NCBI GenBank assembly: GCA_963978895.1
Contig: OZ022240.1
Location: 4,196,211-4,260,210 of the forward strand
From: Erpobdella octoculata
Lineage: Eukaryota; Annelida; Clitellata; Hirudinida; Erpobdellidae
Direction: 5' to 3'
Length of the DNA stretch: 64,000 nt
The notes below the pieces were generated by a model. It ran no database searches, was not told where the DNA came from, and was given only the letters and a program-made list of their open reading frames with translations. Below, one piece after another: positions 1 to 13,467 of the stretch. A program made the translations under genes and the position numbers. Numbering within the stretch: the first letter of the stretch is position 1; each line of letters starts with the position of its first letter.

Positions 1-471
1 TAGCTAGTAGCCCGTAGTAGTGGTAGTAATGAGTTTTCCAGCGCATCTTAAATGGAAGAATGGAAGTAAAATAAGGAACAGCCATTCATTGAGCCGTGTA
101 CTCTTCTTGCTGGTCTGCTGGAGGAGCATCAGATTCAACACGAGTTGTCATGCAATGTCGCATAGAATCGATCACGTGAGCAAGTCGTGCGTCCATAAAC
201 GTGCAATACCTTCCACTCTCCCCCCTACCAGCCCCCCCACCTCCACCCCAACCCCCCACTTCAATCCCTCGTACGAATATCCGACGTTCGAATTGTGAAT
301 GTACAATAAAAAAATGAAATAAAAGATTTAAAAATACTCCTCTTCTTACCCATGGATGGAAGAAGTTGGAAAATTCTTAACGCGCCGATTTTCTTCTGTG
401 CGATCGTTAATTTAATAATTGCCGCCTCGATTACGAACGTGCAGTGAAATTTTGATAGAAATCCATATATA

Positions 472-506
<35 letters not shown>

Positions 507-970
507 GTGTACGTGGATCAACGCGTTCCTGAGAAATGCTGCGTGGTCACTTCATCTTCTTTATATCTCCACCATTTTGAAGCGTTTGAGAGAGAGAGAG
601 GGGGGTCTCCATTTATCATGCTGTCAAGTAAGTCAACTGAACTGCCGACACGCCCACTTTGTGGGTGATTCTTCGCCACAAGAAGAACCCCACAGGAGGA
701 GAAAGAGAGAGAGAGAGAGAGGGAGAGAAAGGTGACTATCTCTTTGCCACCTACCCTGATCGTTATGGCTTCTTCTCTACTTATTGTAAATAAGCTCGAA
801 TTTGTCTTTGTGCGCCTGCATTTCATTGCGCCGGCCCGCCTAACTGGCCAGAGCTTGACCCGGCCATTAATTTTGAGCAGGGTTCACAGGCTGCTCAACC
901 TGGCAGGTGCCTGATTAATGGTCGTCATCTAACCCGATCAATCATTAACAATAGAAAGAAGATAATGATG
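1..970. other. Non-coding stretch with short microsatellites
   Basis: I see no supported gene here. There is a TA run at about 464-506 and GA runs at about 588-602 and 699-725. The stretch from about 780 to 970 is non-repetitive and contains E-box-like CAGGTG and CAGCTG words and ATTA words; it could be regulatory but nothing proves it. Confidence 0.4.
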
Positions 971-993
971 TTTCAGCTGGCCATGCCGTCCGG

Positions 994-995
<2 letters not shown>

Positions 996-1025
<30 letters not shown>
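996..1025. repeat. (CT)n microsatellite
   Basis: Pure CT dinucleotide run of about 30 bases directly beside the candidate minus-strand exon at 1034-1268. Confidence 0.9.
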
Positions 1026-1028
<3 letters not shown>

Positions 1029-1033
1029 GGTAC

Positions 1034-1268
1034 ATCTGCAGGTTCGACAAAGAAACGTTTACAGGGCCCATTCCTTCCGTATCTAAATACATCGTGCCCT
1101 CCATCATCTGCCACGAGTTAACTTGGCCGTTCCTAATCAGCTGTTCATCCGCACCGATAGCATTCACAATCATTTGTTGTCCTGATTGCTGTGCATTCGT
1201 GTTGACTTGAATCATCAATCGTTTCCGCCCGCTCTCCTTTCCCTTTTGACCGAGAGACTGCGAGTTGT
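1034..1268 (-). CDS. Candidate internal coding exon, Gln/Asn-rich protein, family not recognised
   Basis: The minus-strand frame is open across this stretch and its translation is non-repetitive and protein-like (QVNTNAQQSGQQ, then MYLDTEGMGPVNVSLSNLQ). It is enriched in Gln, Asn and Met, as in transcription-factor activation regions. An AG acceptor at 1270-1269 follows a CT-rich tract on that strand. Starting there leaves two bases before the first full codon, which matches the phase of the RRKQ first exon at 21918-21960. The donor is uncertain: a GTAAAC would end the exon near 1063 and a GTACCC near 1034. I do not recognise the family. It may be an exon of the same leftward gene, an exon of another gene, or a chance open frame. 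Confidence 0.35.
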
Positions 1269-1565
1269 CTCAGTGTCATCCAGGAAAGAAAGAGAGAGAG
1301 GCGAAGTCATCCAGTTTTCCCTCCGAGCGAAGGACAAGGGAACAAACAGACATGTAGACAAACAAATGAAGACAAACAGACGATATTATTAATAACCGAA
1401 GAAGACACTGGAGCGCAGATGGATAATTGAGACTCGCTCTTTCTCCTCCCTTTCCTCACAAATGTGATCCGACAGACAAAGGCAATCAATCATGTCCATT
1501 CCGTGTCAAAAGTTCACCTGACCACGACCGATGCCTCTTAATTTTTTAACAACGACCAATAGAAG

Positions 1566-1800
1566 CGGTCACATACCCATATAAAGCCACACTCACATAC
1601 ACATATAAAGTCACACTCACATACACATATATAGCCACACTTACACACACACATATATAGCCACATTTACACACACACATATATAGCCACACTTACACAC
1701 ACATATATAGCCACACTTACACACACATATATAGCCACACTTACACACAGACGGGCACACACAGACAAACATAGCCACACACACACACACACACACATAG
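1566..1800. repeat. CA-rich minisatellite, unit about 26-28 bp
   Basis: Imperfect tandem copies of a unit containing ATATATAGCCACACTTACAC, about seven copies, grading into a plain CA run near 1770-1800. Confidence 0.85.
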
Positions 1801-1985
1801 CCACACGCACATACACGCACGCAGTGAGGAATTTATTAAATGAATTAACTACTAATTAATCGAATTAAGAATTAAACCGGAGCGAGGAGTCAGGCCAGAT
1901 AGACGGATAATTCAGAATGCACGACCAAAAGAGACAACGAGAAACACGCATGAATCGTCCCGTACGTGTGGTTCCATGTCGACCA

Positions 1986-2335
1986 ATCAATCCATCCATC
2001 CATCAATCCATCCACCCAACTATCCAGTCATCTACCCATCCATCCATCCATCCACCCACCCACCCACCCATCAATCCATCTACCCATCCATCCATCCATC
2101 CATCCATCCATCCATCCATCCATCCATCCATCCATCCATCCATCCATCCATCCATCCATCCATCCATCCATCCATCCATCCACCCACCCACCCACCCACC
2201 CACCAATCTAGCCACCCATCTAACCATCCATCCACCCACCAATCTAGCCACCCATCTAACCATCCATCCACCCACCCACCCACCAATCTAGCCACCCGCC
2301 CATCTAACCATCCATCCACCCACCTATCCAGTCAC
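1986..2335. repeat. (ATCC)n tetranucleotide array
   Basis: About 350 bases of ATCC repeats with CCCA interruptions and a higher-order copy of a segment containing AATCTAGCCACCCATCTAACC near 2200-2310. Open frames across it are repeat artefacts. Confidence 0.95.
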
Positions 2336-2731
2336 CCAGCTCGGACACCTTCCTCGACTGCCTGCCTACGTGTCGTCTGCTATTGTGAGGTAGTTTGCTT
2401 GACCGGGCGCGTTAAAAAAAAGGTGAAACACGCCTACTGAAGGGTCACTTTGAAGTGTCCACAGCATTCCAAAGATGCTCCAAAGTTGTTTTGCTTTTAA
2501 ATTTAAAAATAAATTTCATATAAAAAAAACGTTTAAAAATAAAATCTCCCTAAATACGGTCATGTCATAAAAGAGGATTTAGGATGGAGGATCTTCCCAA
2601 TATTCAGATGGCCGGGCGTAGTAATAAGACAAATGAAAGCATACGTAAGGACTAACCAATCACATCAAAGGATAACCCCCTGCCTTCCATTTAGCTGATT
2701 TATGGTTCTCGTTGATGGACTTCGTTCACCA

Positions 2732-2864
<133 letters not shown>

Positions 2865-3379
2865 CTTATTTCAATCATCGAAAATATATAATACAGAATA
2901 CATACATACAGTATGCTTGGAGAACGAATCACTTAAGGACAAAAGAACTTGCTCGAACATGCTCTTTTTTGGTTGAGAGAAAATTTTAATTAAAATCAAA
3001 ACTCTGGGAGAGAGAGATAGGAAGAGGGTGAGAAAGAGAGAGAGAGATAGGAAGAAAATTGGTAGAGAGCGGTGAAAAATAAGTAATTGGCATTGAAGTC
3101 GTAAAGAAGAGGAAGGAATGGATTGAAAACTCCGGCGAGGATGACTAAGTTGAGAGGATGTAAAGAAGAATCAGAAGTATAAAAGGTCAGGCCCGGGGCG
3201 CAAGCAGGAGAGGTCAAGGTCATCAATTGGAGAAATTGAGACATACATCACCAACACGTCCTTGGCTGGGCTTCGATTAAAAAACTCGACCACTTAAGCA
3301 ACAAGATCCTTTCCTTTCCATGACTACGGGGAGGTAACCACGCTCTCCTGCTCCCACTCCGCAAACGATCTGCACAATC

Positions 3380-3388
3380 AACAACAGC

Positions 3389-3446
<58 letters not shown>

Positions 3447-3530
3447 GCAACAACAACAACAGCAACAACAACAACAGCAACAACAACAACAACGACAACG
3501 ACAACAACAACAACAACAATAATAATAATA
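3380..3530. repeat. (CAA)n microsatellite
   Basis: CAA trinucleotide array with CAG and CGA interruptions, running into AAT units at the right end. Confidence 0.95.
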
Positions 3531-3564
3531 AACAAATCAACAAATGAACAAAGATATAAACAAT

Positions 3565-3850
3565 AAGTAAAGGAAAAACGAGTTTTTTTAACACAAACTT
3601 TGATTTCAAATACACTCGATGTGTGTATGTGTGTATGTATACGAAAGATGTTCAAATTACGTTTTTTTAAATTGAATCATGTATTGTCATCCAATATAAA
3701 GATATGCTGAAATTTCCAGCATCCTAGCTAGTCAAAAAGCTGGTTAAATTTCACTTGTAAGATTTGTGTACAGAGAAAGCCACACACACACACTCACACA
3801 AACAGAGATTGTAACCTAAATAAAAGTTTGTAAATAAGTAAAAAATATTT
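3565..3850. repeat. Interspersed repeat family C, copy 1
   Basis: This stretch matches 16198-16455 over about 260 bases. Shared words include TAAAGGAAAAACGAG, ATCATGTATTGTCATCCAAT, AAAAAGCTGGTTAAATTT and GATTGTAACCTAAATAAAAG. Both copies end in A-rich, microsatellite-like tails, which suggests a non-LTR retroposon or SINE. No coding capacity was found. The left part carries a short TG-rich insertion absent from copy 2. Confidence 0.7.
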
Positions 3851-3887
3851 TTTATACAAACAACCGAGTTGCTCTTCGATAACAAAA

Positions 3888-4040
<153 letters not shown>

Positions 4041-4533
4041 AAAACACAAACAATCAAACAAACAAACAAACAAGCAAGCAAGACCACGTGTTTTTCTAAA
4101 TGCGAGCATCACTTGAGACTCCAATTAGAGCGATTAAGACGACTGGAACGATGATCGAGTGGGAGTACGAGTCGGTCAGTCAGCGGCGCTAAAAATAGAA
4201 GAAATGACTCGCGCCGTGCGAGCCGTCGTAGCCGTGACCCGTCGTAAGGTTCAGTCGTAGCTGTCGTAGCGGTTTCGTCGCGTCCGTTGACTTCCAATGC
4301 TCGCTCGCTCGCTAAGAATGACTGTCAACGTCAATTGAAGTAATTGTTGTGTCAACTCTTGTTAACCGCGGAAGCAGTTCAGTGACGAAACATGGATGGA
4401 GCCTTCAGAGTTACAATAACGTTGAAATAACGACATCGAGTTTGTGCCGTTGTGTGGGGTCAAAAGTTCACTGCACATATAATTTGTTTTGAAGTGTATT
4501 AGAAGTCAAAATAAAGAAAAGACAAGAAAAAAG

Positions 4534-4535
<2 letters not shown>

Positions 4536-4621
<86 letters not shown>

Positions 4622-4626
4622 GCGAG
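4536..4626. repeat. (GA)n microsatellite
   Basis: GA dinucleotide array with a few GC interruptions. Confidence 0.95.
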
Positions 4627-4977
4627 TCTAACAAACACGCGACTCGACGCCTCAAAACTGATGGCTTTTTTTGCCTGCTTCATCTTTAACGATTTCCAGT
4701 TTGAACGAATTTGTAACCTGGTCGTAACTTCAGGAAAAGCAAAAGACTCGAACCGACTAATGGCTTATACCTTTGCACCGAACACCCTTTTTAATCCGAG
4801 ACCCTCCCGTCCCTACCACCCCTCCATCCACCCCTCCATCCATCCATCCCTCGCTCCTTCCCTTCCTTGCCGCTAATAAATACGTGTAGTTAGTTTCTCA
4901 GTGCAGTCTATAAGGAGTCTGGTCTGCCATGCATGAGACATCTACGAGTGTCGAATGGCACGCAAAACGAAATCTCG

Positions 4978-5142
4978 CCCACAGTATACCCTACATCCTA
5001 CCCCACAACCTACCCTACAGCCTATACAACAACCTACCTCACAGCCTATACCACAACATACCCTACAGCCTATACCACAACCGAACCCACAGCCTATACC
5101 ACAACCTACCCCACAGCCTACCCCACAACCTACCCCACAGCC
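4978..5142. repeat. 12-bp minisatellite (CCTACCCCACAR-type)
   Basis: About thirteen imperfect copies of a 12-bp unit alternating between CCTACCCCACAA and CCTATACCACAG forms. All three plus frames stay open through it because the unit length is a multiple of three. Confidence 0.85.
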
Positions 5143-5496
5143 AAATACCATCTTTCCATTAAGCAGACCAGTTATTCATTATATTTAGTTTATTTTACTT
5201 CGTAGACTTACGCTTGCAGTTAAGTAATAAGATCGAGGTGATGGTGATGATAATGATGATGAATGAGATGATAATAAGAGCATAGTGGATTATTCTCAAA
5301 ACTTTGAAAAGTTTTATTAGATACGAGTGCAAGTAGTAGCGGTAGTTAAAATAGCACACACGACTGTAGCAGGAGTAGGAGGAAGGAAGAGGAAGAAGGA
5401 GAAGGAAAAAAAGAACCGAAAACCATGATTGCTTTGAAATTTATGACTCGCAGTTTTTATTTTCAAGAAAAACTGCTGATTAGCAAATACACCTAG

Positions 5497-5497
<1 letters not shown>

Positions 5498-5544
<47 letters not shown>

Positions 5545-5626
5545 GATCATCATCATGATCATCATCATCATCGTCGTCGTCGCCGTCGCCATCATCATCA
5601 TCACCACCACCACCATCATCACCACC

Positions 5627-5698
<72 letters not shown>

Positions 5699-5720
5699 GT
5701 CGTCATCAGCATCATCATGC
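5498..5720. repeat. (ATC)n microsatellite
   Basis: Long ATC/CAC trinucleotide array with GTC blocks. The poly-Asp, poly-Met and poly-His frames are artefacts. Confidence 0.95.
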
Positions 5721-6281
5721 GAACCTTTTGAATGAGATAAAAAAAACACCACGGTGAAGATTGTTTAAACTGCACCCGGCACACCGACAACTTAAATTTA
5801 CGACGGACAGATTATTCCGGGCATCTGGATGAAAACTTGAGGAGCATAATCTCTCCTCCCCTGTCTGCCCCTCTAAATTATTACGCCTACCTGCTAGAGA
5901 GCGGACGTCAAGAAGTTAAAAGTTTCTTCTCGAAAAACAAGTTTTATGGGATTTTAAATAATAATGGAATTCTAAAGGGGTTCTGAAAATGTACGGCGAG
6001 ATGGAGCTTCGCTATTGGCCGGGTATTGAGGTATTTCAAAGTCGGATACCGGTCGATACCATCCGGCCAGCCTCCTTCTGCCGGTGGGTATTCTGCATCG
6101 CAGCTTCTCTTAACGACCGTACCGTACCGTACCGATGTCATAATACCGGGTGCTAACATTTTTCAATACATCTTACCATCATCCACAGAGGTACGTCTAA
6201 TAGTTGAATTAATCACAAATTATATGCTACTAAAAAAGCATAAAAAAATAGCAACACGCACGTATGACATATACGCACACA

Positions 6282-6314
<33 letters not shown>

Positions 6315-7045
6315 GCACACAAACACAAACAATCCGCTTTATTATGGCTGGTAGTGAAGGCGGTTATTAAAACTTGCAAGCCGCAATCAATCGGGGAGCG
6401 TGTAATAATTGGAAAGAAATGATACAAGCAGTTTAATGTCCTTGAATGGCGCAATAACATTTCATCCACCTTGTATGCACGCTTTTAATTGTAGACAACT
6501 GAACGATAATAAAGCGGAAGTATATACACGAAACGGAAGAAGAAGAGGAAGAAGAAGACAATGCGCAAAAGAAAAACGATTGCATGCGGCAGATTCCAGG
6601 AAAGCGGAAGGAAGTATCCAGTGGAAAGAGGAGGAGAAAGGATGGCATCCCGATGACGATATGTCACAAATTCGCTTCCTAACTCTCAGATTAAACTGTG
6701 TCGCTGTCGCTAACGTAGATGCATCTAAATACGAGTCAACCAGTCAGTCAATCAGTCAGTGAGAAAGAAAGATGTCGATTTATAAGAGTGGAAGAAGAAG
6801 TTCACAGCTGCTATCGAAGTTACCACACAACCACACAGGCAAAGAGCAAGTTTCAGGAGGAGTGACTTACTCCACAACGATATCATCATTATCATCAGGG
6901 GGGCAGAACGGACGTATATAACGCCGAGAAGTCGCCGCCGGAGAACGGCTTGGTAAGGGAAGCCGCCAGGAGAACTTCGATCACGTCAGTAACAGACGGC
7001 GCTAACATATTTCGCCGTCATTTACTCCTCGCAGTCTGCCCGTCC
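5720..7045. other. No gene seen; mixed unique and simple sequence
   Basis: No splice-supported coding exon is visible. The stretch includes an alternating CA/CG tract near 6271-6330 (possible Z-DNA former) and a GAA-rich patch near 6530-6560. Open frames here lack recognisable domains. Confidence 0.4.
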
Positions 7046-7047
7046 CG

Positions 7048-7148
7048 CCACCACCACCACCACCACCACCACCACCACCACCACCACCACCACCACCACC
7101 ACCACCACCACCACCGCCGCCACCGCCACCGCCACCACCACCACCTCC
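7048..7148. repeat. (CAC)n microsatellite
   Basis: CAC trinucleotide array with CGC variants near its right end. Confidence 0.95.
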
Positions 7149-7422
7149 ACTACCATCCAGATGCGAGTTCAACGGCGTACGGCGAAGGCGCGAGAGAGAC
7201 TTGGGTCCGCGGAGGATGTAGGAGAATGAAATTTGATGATAACGCAGTCCTGGTGCGAAACAATAAATAAGAACAAGAAAATGACGAAAATCGCTCCGGC
7301 AATCAATAAAACGCCACGCAGTGCAAATCAATATAATCGACAAGTGACGAAATTGAAATGAGCTGATAACTCAAAACTGGGACAGCAGACGTGTGACTTG
7401 ATTCTTTAAACATGTCTGTCTA

Positions 7423-7600
<178 letters not shown>

Positions 7601-7660
7601 CAACAACAACAATATTAACAACATTATGATAATAATAATAATTATGATATAACATAACAT

Positions 7661-7917
7661 AAGAAATTGCATCACAGCATTACTTTTTATTATGGATAGA
7701 ATGTATTTGTAATTTTATTAATGTATATTAATATTAATACTATTACATATTACATATATGTAATAGTAATAATATTAATATACTATTCAATATATGTAAT
7801 AGTAATAATATTAATATACTATTACATATATGTAATAGTAATAATATTAATATACATTAATAAAATTACAAATACATTCTATCCATAATAAAAAGTAATG
7901 CTGTGATGCAATTTCTT
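7661..7917. mobile_element. Long palindromic foldback element
   Basis: The left arm begins AAGAAATTGCATCACAGC and the right arm ends with its exact reverse complement. The arms match for roughly 80-100 bases. The centre holds tandem copies of a segment containing TACATATATGTAATAG. There are no coding frames. The structure fits a foldback or MITE-type DNA transposon; flanking target duplications were not resolved. As RNA or single-stranded DNA it would form a near-perfect hairpin. Confidence 0.7.
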
Positions 7918-8099
7918 AACGAACATCGCTATAACTAATTCCTAAGACTTCCTGAAAACTGTAATAATAATAATAATAATAATAGTTACACTACAACACG
8001 TATTTTCTATACACTCTAAAACAATACTATTAATAATACTATTTATTTATTAATGACCTCAGCCATAAGTAATACTAGGTATAGCCAGTCATAATAACG

Positions 8100-9060
8100 G
8101 ATTTTTACACACTCTGTCTAGGGTCAAAATTTTTGAATTGATTTTTCACTAACTTTTAGACAAGTTAGAACTTTGAAACTTTCAGCATAGAATTTAGCCA
8201 CCCGCCAAAACAATATTCAATAGTTTCCTACATGATTTAATCATTATTTCAAATAACTTGAATATTTATTTTGAAACACATTTAAAATTATTCACCAGGC
8301 GGCGCCTGCGTCAATTAAATGAACTTTTAGGTAATCACGACTATGACAAAAACTTATTAAAATATTGACTAAAGTATTACTAAAAACAAAACAATGGTAA
8401 AATTATTTTAGAATTTAGAAATCGATTTGCATAATTTAAAAATAAAAAAAAACTTAAAAAAAATTATTTTATTTTAACTTTAACTTTTTGATACGTAAAA
8501 CTCGATTGGATAACGGGAAGTTGGTTTTTATTGAGTGGCAAAGGGTCCCAACGTATGGCTCAAGCAAGCAAGCAGACACGTTGAAGTTAATATAAAGGAT
8601 TCAAAACTCTCACATGTCAAGAATGAATCAGCACATCAAATAACAATTTATTTTTCATTTCAAAGATAATTGGACTGAAATTCTCTTCCAACTACTACAA
8701 ACAGACAACACCATCTCAGCAAGCAAGCAAGCCATCTACTAACGAAACCAAAGTCGGATAAATTATATGATATATCGCTTTTCGTTACATGAAGCTTTTC
8801 TTTCGCCACTTCAAAGTCTCTGGCAGTTATGTATGAGATGGGGTAGTAGTTATAGAGAAACCTGGTTCTCTGAAAACGGAGATTTTACGAGAGACTAAAC
8901 TAACTGAGGCCTGGCTTTCGATATTTAAAAAAAAATTAATTATGGTCTAAACTATCAACAAGGCTTCGGCATGGCCATCAGGAGTAATCGGGCTCTACCC
9001 CAAATTCCCATCACAATGTTTTTAAAAATTCATTAAATGTCGTTATGCCATACTATTCAT
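8100..9060. other. AT-rich non-coding stretch
   Basis: No coding signal was found. It contains one copy of interspersed family B (8485-8615) and otherwise AT-rich unique sequence. Confidence 0.4.
8485..8615. repeat. Interspersed repeat family B, copy 1
   Basis: Shares TTGAGTGGCAAAGG, CCAACGTATGGCTCAAGCAA and GTTAATATAAAG-type words with 43725-43815, and GATTGGATAACGGGAAGTT-type words with 38995-39120. No coding capacity; class unknown. Confidence 0.6.
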
Positions 9061-9065
9061 AAGGT

Positions 9066-9205
<140 letters not shown>

Positions 9206-9397
9206 ATAATAAAAACACGATGGAATCCAACAAATTCAGAATTATAAAAATCAATGTCCATCAGCAGGCATCTGTCATATATCACCTACTAGTACTTCAC
9301 CAATCGATCTCTTTCACGTCAAACAAGAAAAACGGCGCCATGTATTCCACGAATGTTCCGATCTTATTTTGTCTCATCATATGACGCTCATTTATAT

Positions 9398-9450
9398 ACG
9401 TACATACGTACATACATACATACATACATACATACATACATACAGACATA
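9398..9450. repeat. (CATA)n microsatellite
   Basis: CATA tetranucleotide array of about a dozen units. Confidence 0.9.
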
Positions 9451-9489
9451 CACATATATATACTTATATGTGTGGATAAATAAAAACAT

Positions 9490-9570
9490 AGGATCCCGCA
9501 GGCATGGGTAAAAGAAAGGGCAGTTTCCCCTCCCACTGGAAAAGCAAAAACATGAAATAATAGGATGATT
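9490..9570. repeat. Interspersed repeat family A, copy 1
   Basis: Matches 60088-60168: shared CGCAGGCATGG-type word, CCCCT-rich middle, then CTGGAAAAGCAA and an A/T-rich tail. Likely the 3' end of a SINE; class not recognised. Confidence 0.6.
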
Positions 9571-10024
9571 ATAATTATTCTGAATCTGAATTTACAAAAC
9601 TGTCTATTAATTAATAATTTTAATACTACAAGCAAATTGCGTAATTTGAATGCATCTCCGAAAGAAGAAATATTATAGAAATAAACATTAAATGCAATTA
9701 AAAAAATCATTAAATAAAAATTATCGAATAAAAAGTTCCCAGAAGCGGCTGACGCAAGGACTGTCTGGCTGGTTGGTGGCCAACAGTTGTCAGAGAGAGT
9801 CTGAGGCTTCAGTAGCAGGCGGCATCCAGTTATTTTCCTTTTCATCATAATAATGTGTATCAGTTTTATTTTTATTTTTCAGTTGCATAATAATCAGTCA
9901 TGTCGTCCACTGGTTCGTGTTTGAGGAAAGATTGAGCAAGATTTTAACAATCGACTTGTTGATTTATCGATTGTGGGAAGTGAATTAACATATTCAACTA
10001 TAAACTCCAGCGAGTCGTCAAGAA

Positions 10025-10161
<137 letters not shown>

Positions 10162-10184
10162 GGAGAGTACAATTCATCTTCAAA

Positions 10185-10335
10185 TTCGTCATCATCATCA
10201 TCGTCGTCGTCCTCATCATCATTACCATCGTCATCGTCGTCGTCGTCGACATCATCATCATCATCACCGCCACCACCACCACCACCACCACCACCACCAC
10301 CATCACCATCACCACCACCATCATCATCATCATCA
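10185..10335. repeat. (ATC)n/(CAC)n microsatellite
   Basis: Trinucleotide array mixing ATC, GTC and CAC units. Confidence 0.95.
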
Positions 10336-10339
10336 ATTT

Positions 10340-13300
10340 GATCAGTTTAACAACACAAACGGAATAAATGACTGAATATAAAGTGACTTATAAGTATTAA
10401 TAAATAACGTTCATAATATTCTCAGACTCCACAGTTATAATGATTATTCTCATTCGACTAAATGACGCCGGAAACATCATCTCCACGTTGACTGTTCAGC
10501 AGGCGCCAAGCCAAACTTCAAGATTAGCATAAATACAATATGTAACTAATCTGTGAATCTGTATATATGTACAACTACTCATCCACAACTCCGCAACAAC
10601 ACTCACAAGCACGCAACGATATTCGCTTTAAACGTACATTCAAATGTGATAACATCAACAGCAGCTAAATAGAAATAGTATTTTGATATAAAGCAAAAAA
10701 GTCAAGATTTCCACGCTGATAAATTACTGCACAACTCAGCACTACTTTACTGCTTGTAAGGCGAACGCCAGCTTGGACCTCGCCAGCTATCAACATCTCT
10801 GGAGCTATCTACCCGATTCTACTAAGCTGTTAATAAGATAATAATAATGATTATGATGATGAAGAAGTGATGATAGTTTTTAAATTATAAAATAAAACAC
10901 CAGCTGTTCTGAATTAAAATAATACAAGAGAGAAAATGATGCGGTTAGTTAATAAATAATAACACGACGATGGCAAATCTGCTGAGACATCATCATAACT
11001 CCAGAGATATGAAACATTGGTCCTTGAAAGAATCTATTCTTGCATCAAAGGTCACATACAGACCACTTCCATTTCCTACTCCCTCCCCCGAACATTCACT
11101 AGCTGAACGATTGTGTTCTTCTACCTGTCGGGAATCTCAGACAAAAAACTGTCAGCGTGTTTCATAACAATCAAACCAACATAAAAACGAAAGCGCAAAA
11201 AAAGAGAAATAAAGAAACATCAGATGACTCATTCACACAAATATGGTCCTCGTTCCTAAAAAAATGGAAAGTAATGACTTATGACCGGATCTGGATGCTA
11301 CCTACTAAACAGCACATGGAACCCCGGCTGTTCCGCGACAGTGGAGAACCACAGAACTCAATCCAGCCCGACCGACCGCTAGATGCAAGTGTAAGTAAAT
11401 CCACCCAACCCCTGGATCTCTCAAGTTCTTGGGATGCGATGGTGCCAGGTACGAAACGACTCCCGTGCTGACCTGCCATTCTACCACAGTTACTTTCGCA
11501 TGATTATTTCAAGAAAGCACTTAAGATTTCTCTAGCGCTTAAATAGGACTCAGAGAAAAAGAGAGAGAGAGAATCAGGCATTATCAGCATGTAGTAATAA
11601 TGTACATTTTAGTGAGCCTATGAGTTCAGAGAGTCAACTCCGTGGATTCTTGTTTCAAGACGATACGAAAGTTTTGACGTCTAATGAATTCAATACCCTC
11701 GTTTACAATTTTTTCTTATTTTTTTGTTATAAAATAGGAACAATGAAAAATTTATTATAACGAGAGTTAAAGTAACTGAGAAAGAAGTATAATAATAATA
11801 ACAACTACAACTCCGCTTACAATCGTGCATGTACTAAAAAGACGTCTGCAATTTTCCGGGGCGGAATTGGCTCGCTCGTAAACTCCATTAGAGCTGGAAT
11901 TACAAAGAGAAATATCAGATTTCACGCTGGCAGAATTTTCACTTCGGAAAGGAGAGCGTCAAAAAGTCAACGTGCGAGAGAGAGAGAGAAAATACGAGAA
12001 CAATTTTCATCCGGAGCGAGCGGACTCCGCCTGCCGCTCTCTACACAAAGCCGCTCCACCGGACCCCCCTTCTATCTAAAAAAAAAATTCCCTCTTAATC
12101 ACCATCACCCCGGCAATCCTTTCCGCTTTTCAGCGCCGCTTCCAGATCATCATCATCATCATCATCATTATCAGAGCGTCGTCCGTCGCCATAACATCGG
12201 TGCCATTTGGCCTCTATCCGGTCGTGTCGTAATAAATAACCTGTTTCAATTGATTGAATCGCTGCTAGGAGTAAACACGGACATGTTTACTTCCAAGGAA
12301 GAATTTTTCGTACGCTCTTCTTTTCCACTTCGTAGGTTTTTTTCCCCGTGTGTCGCAAGTGCACGTACGCTTCGGCGACTTCTCCCGTAGTTCCTCTTTC
12401 ATCCTCTCTTTCCATTCCCTCTCTCTTCCTTCTCCCTATTTCCATCCTATCTCCTCTTCACTCCCCCCCTCCTCCGCCCAATCTCCATCGTCCTCGTAAA
12501 CTCGTCAGTACAAGCGTGAACGACTTGATAAAATATTTAATACTTAAAAACGGGCTACTCATCTCAGCATGCAGACAGCATCACCACACGCGGCTGAGAT
12601 TAGGGCGACCTCCCTCTTCACAAACGTCAACTCCACTGTCATTCAAGGCCCGGTTCGTACGTCGCACAACGAGATGTGTGCTTGCTACTGACAGGAAAGC
12701 CGCTCTTTAGAAAAATTTCACGTCACTGCCTTCATGATGCGCTGACGTCGAGTCCTCCAGGGCGTTCCATGTCATTATTAAAAAGTCAATCTCAATCAAT
12801 GCGCTCATCACCTGTTTTTTTTGGTGCTTCGCGGGCGGCGGAAGATGTTGTTGTTTTTAAAATTGAATTCGATGCCTCGATCACATTACAGGGTCTTGTC
12901 GGGAGGGTCTGGCTGAGATGTTCTGCTGTGGCGTTGCGGGGCTCTTTGGCGCCGCCAAACGACGGGGCAAAGACCAATGTTTTGGCCGCGTCAGCCGCTG
13001 CACTTTCAGCCTGCCCCCGTCTACGTCTTCCGTCCCCCCTTCTTCGGCGTCGCTTCCGAGCAATAAGATGCGACTTAAAAACAAAACCGAGTCGCATACT
13101 CGAGGAGACGCGAGTTTCATCTCCTCCATCTTAACATCATTAACATAATCGAATGAACATGTGCATCTCCTCGGAGGAACTCATTTTTCTTCCTCCCCTA
13201 CCTAGCTCGTCGTCATTATTCATCTTCATCACCTGGCCGCAGCACATACACCAATTTATCTTTTCGTTGCCGCCATTAACAAGACGATCATCATCATCAT

Positions 13301-13440
13301 CACCGCAGTCGATGTCATCGCCATTTTGATATAAAAAAAAACTAAATTTATCAAATCGGCCACTCTTTTTTTTAGCACCTCTTTCTTTTTCTTCGCATGT
13401 CTCGAGAAGATTTTCAACATTCATTGGGTAGTCTTTAAAT
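10340..13440. other. Mostly unique non-coding sequence; candidate regulatory blocks
   Basis: No splice-supported exon was found. Blocks near 11830-11960 and 12180-12300 are CpG-containing, non-repetitive and rich in words such as TAATAAAT and CAATTGATTG, resembling conserved non-coding DNA. A DR1-like TCAAAGGTCA word lies near 11045. A plus-strand open frame at 11157-11471 contains a PLDLS motif but has no other support. Confidence 0.4.
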
Positions 13441-13467
13441 TCCCAAAGTCTCAATTTCAACACGTGT

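Noticed and set aside
11157..11471. Plus-strand frame containing a PLDLS (CtBP-binding type) motif, considered as an exon of the zinc-finger regulator
   Set aside because: It lies on the opposite strand to the RRKQ exon, lacks convincing splice sites, and a five-residue motif is easily met by chance.
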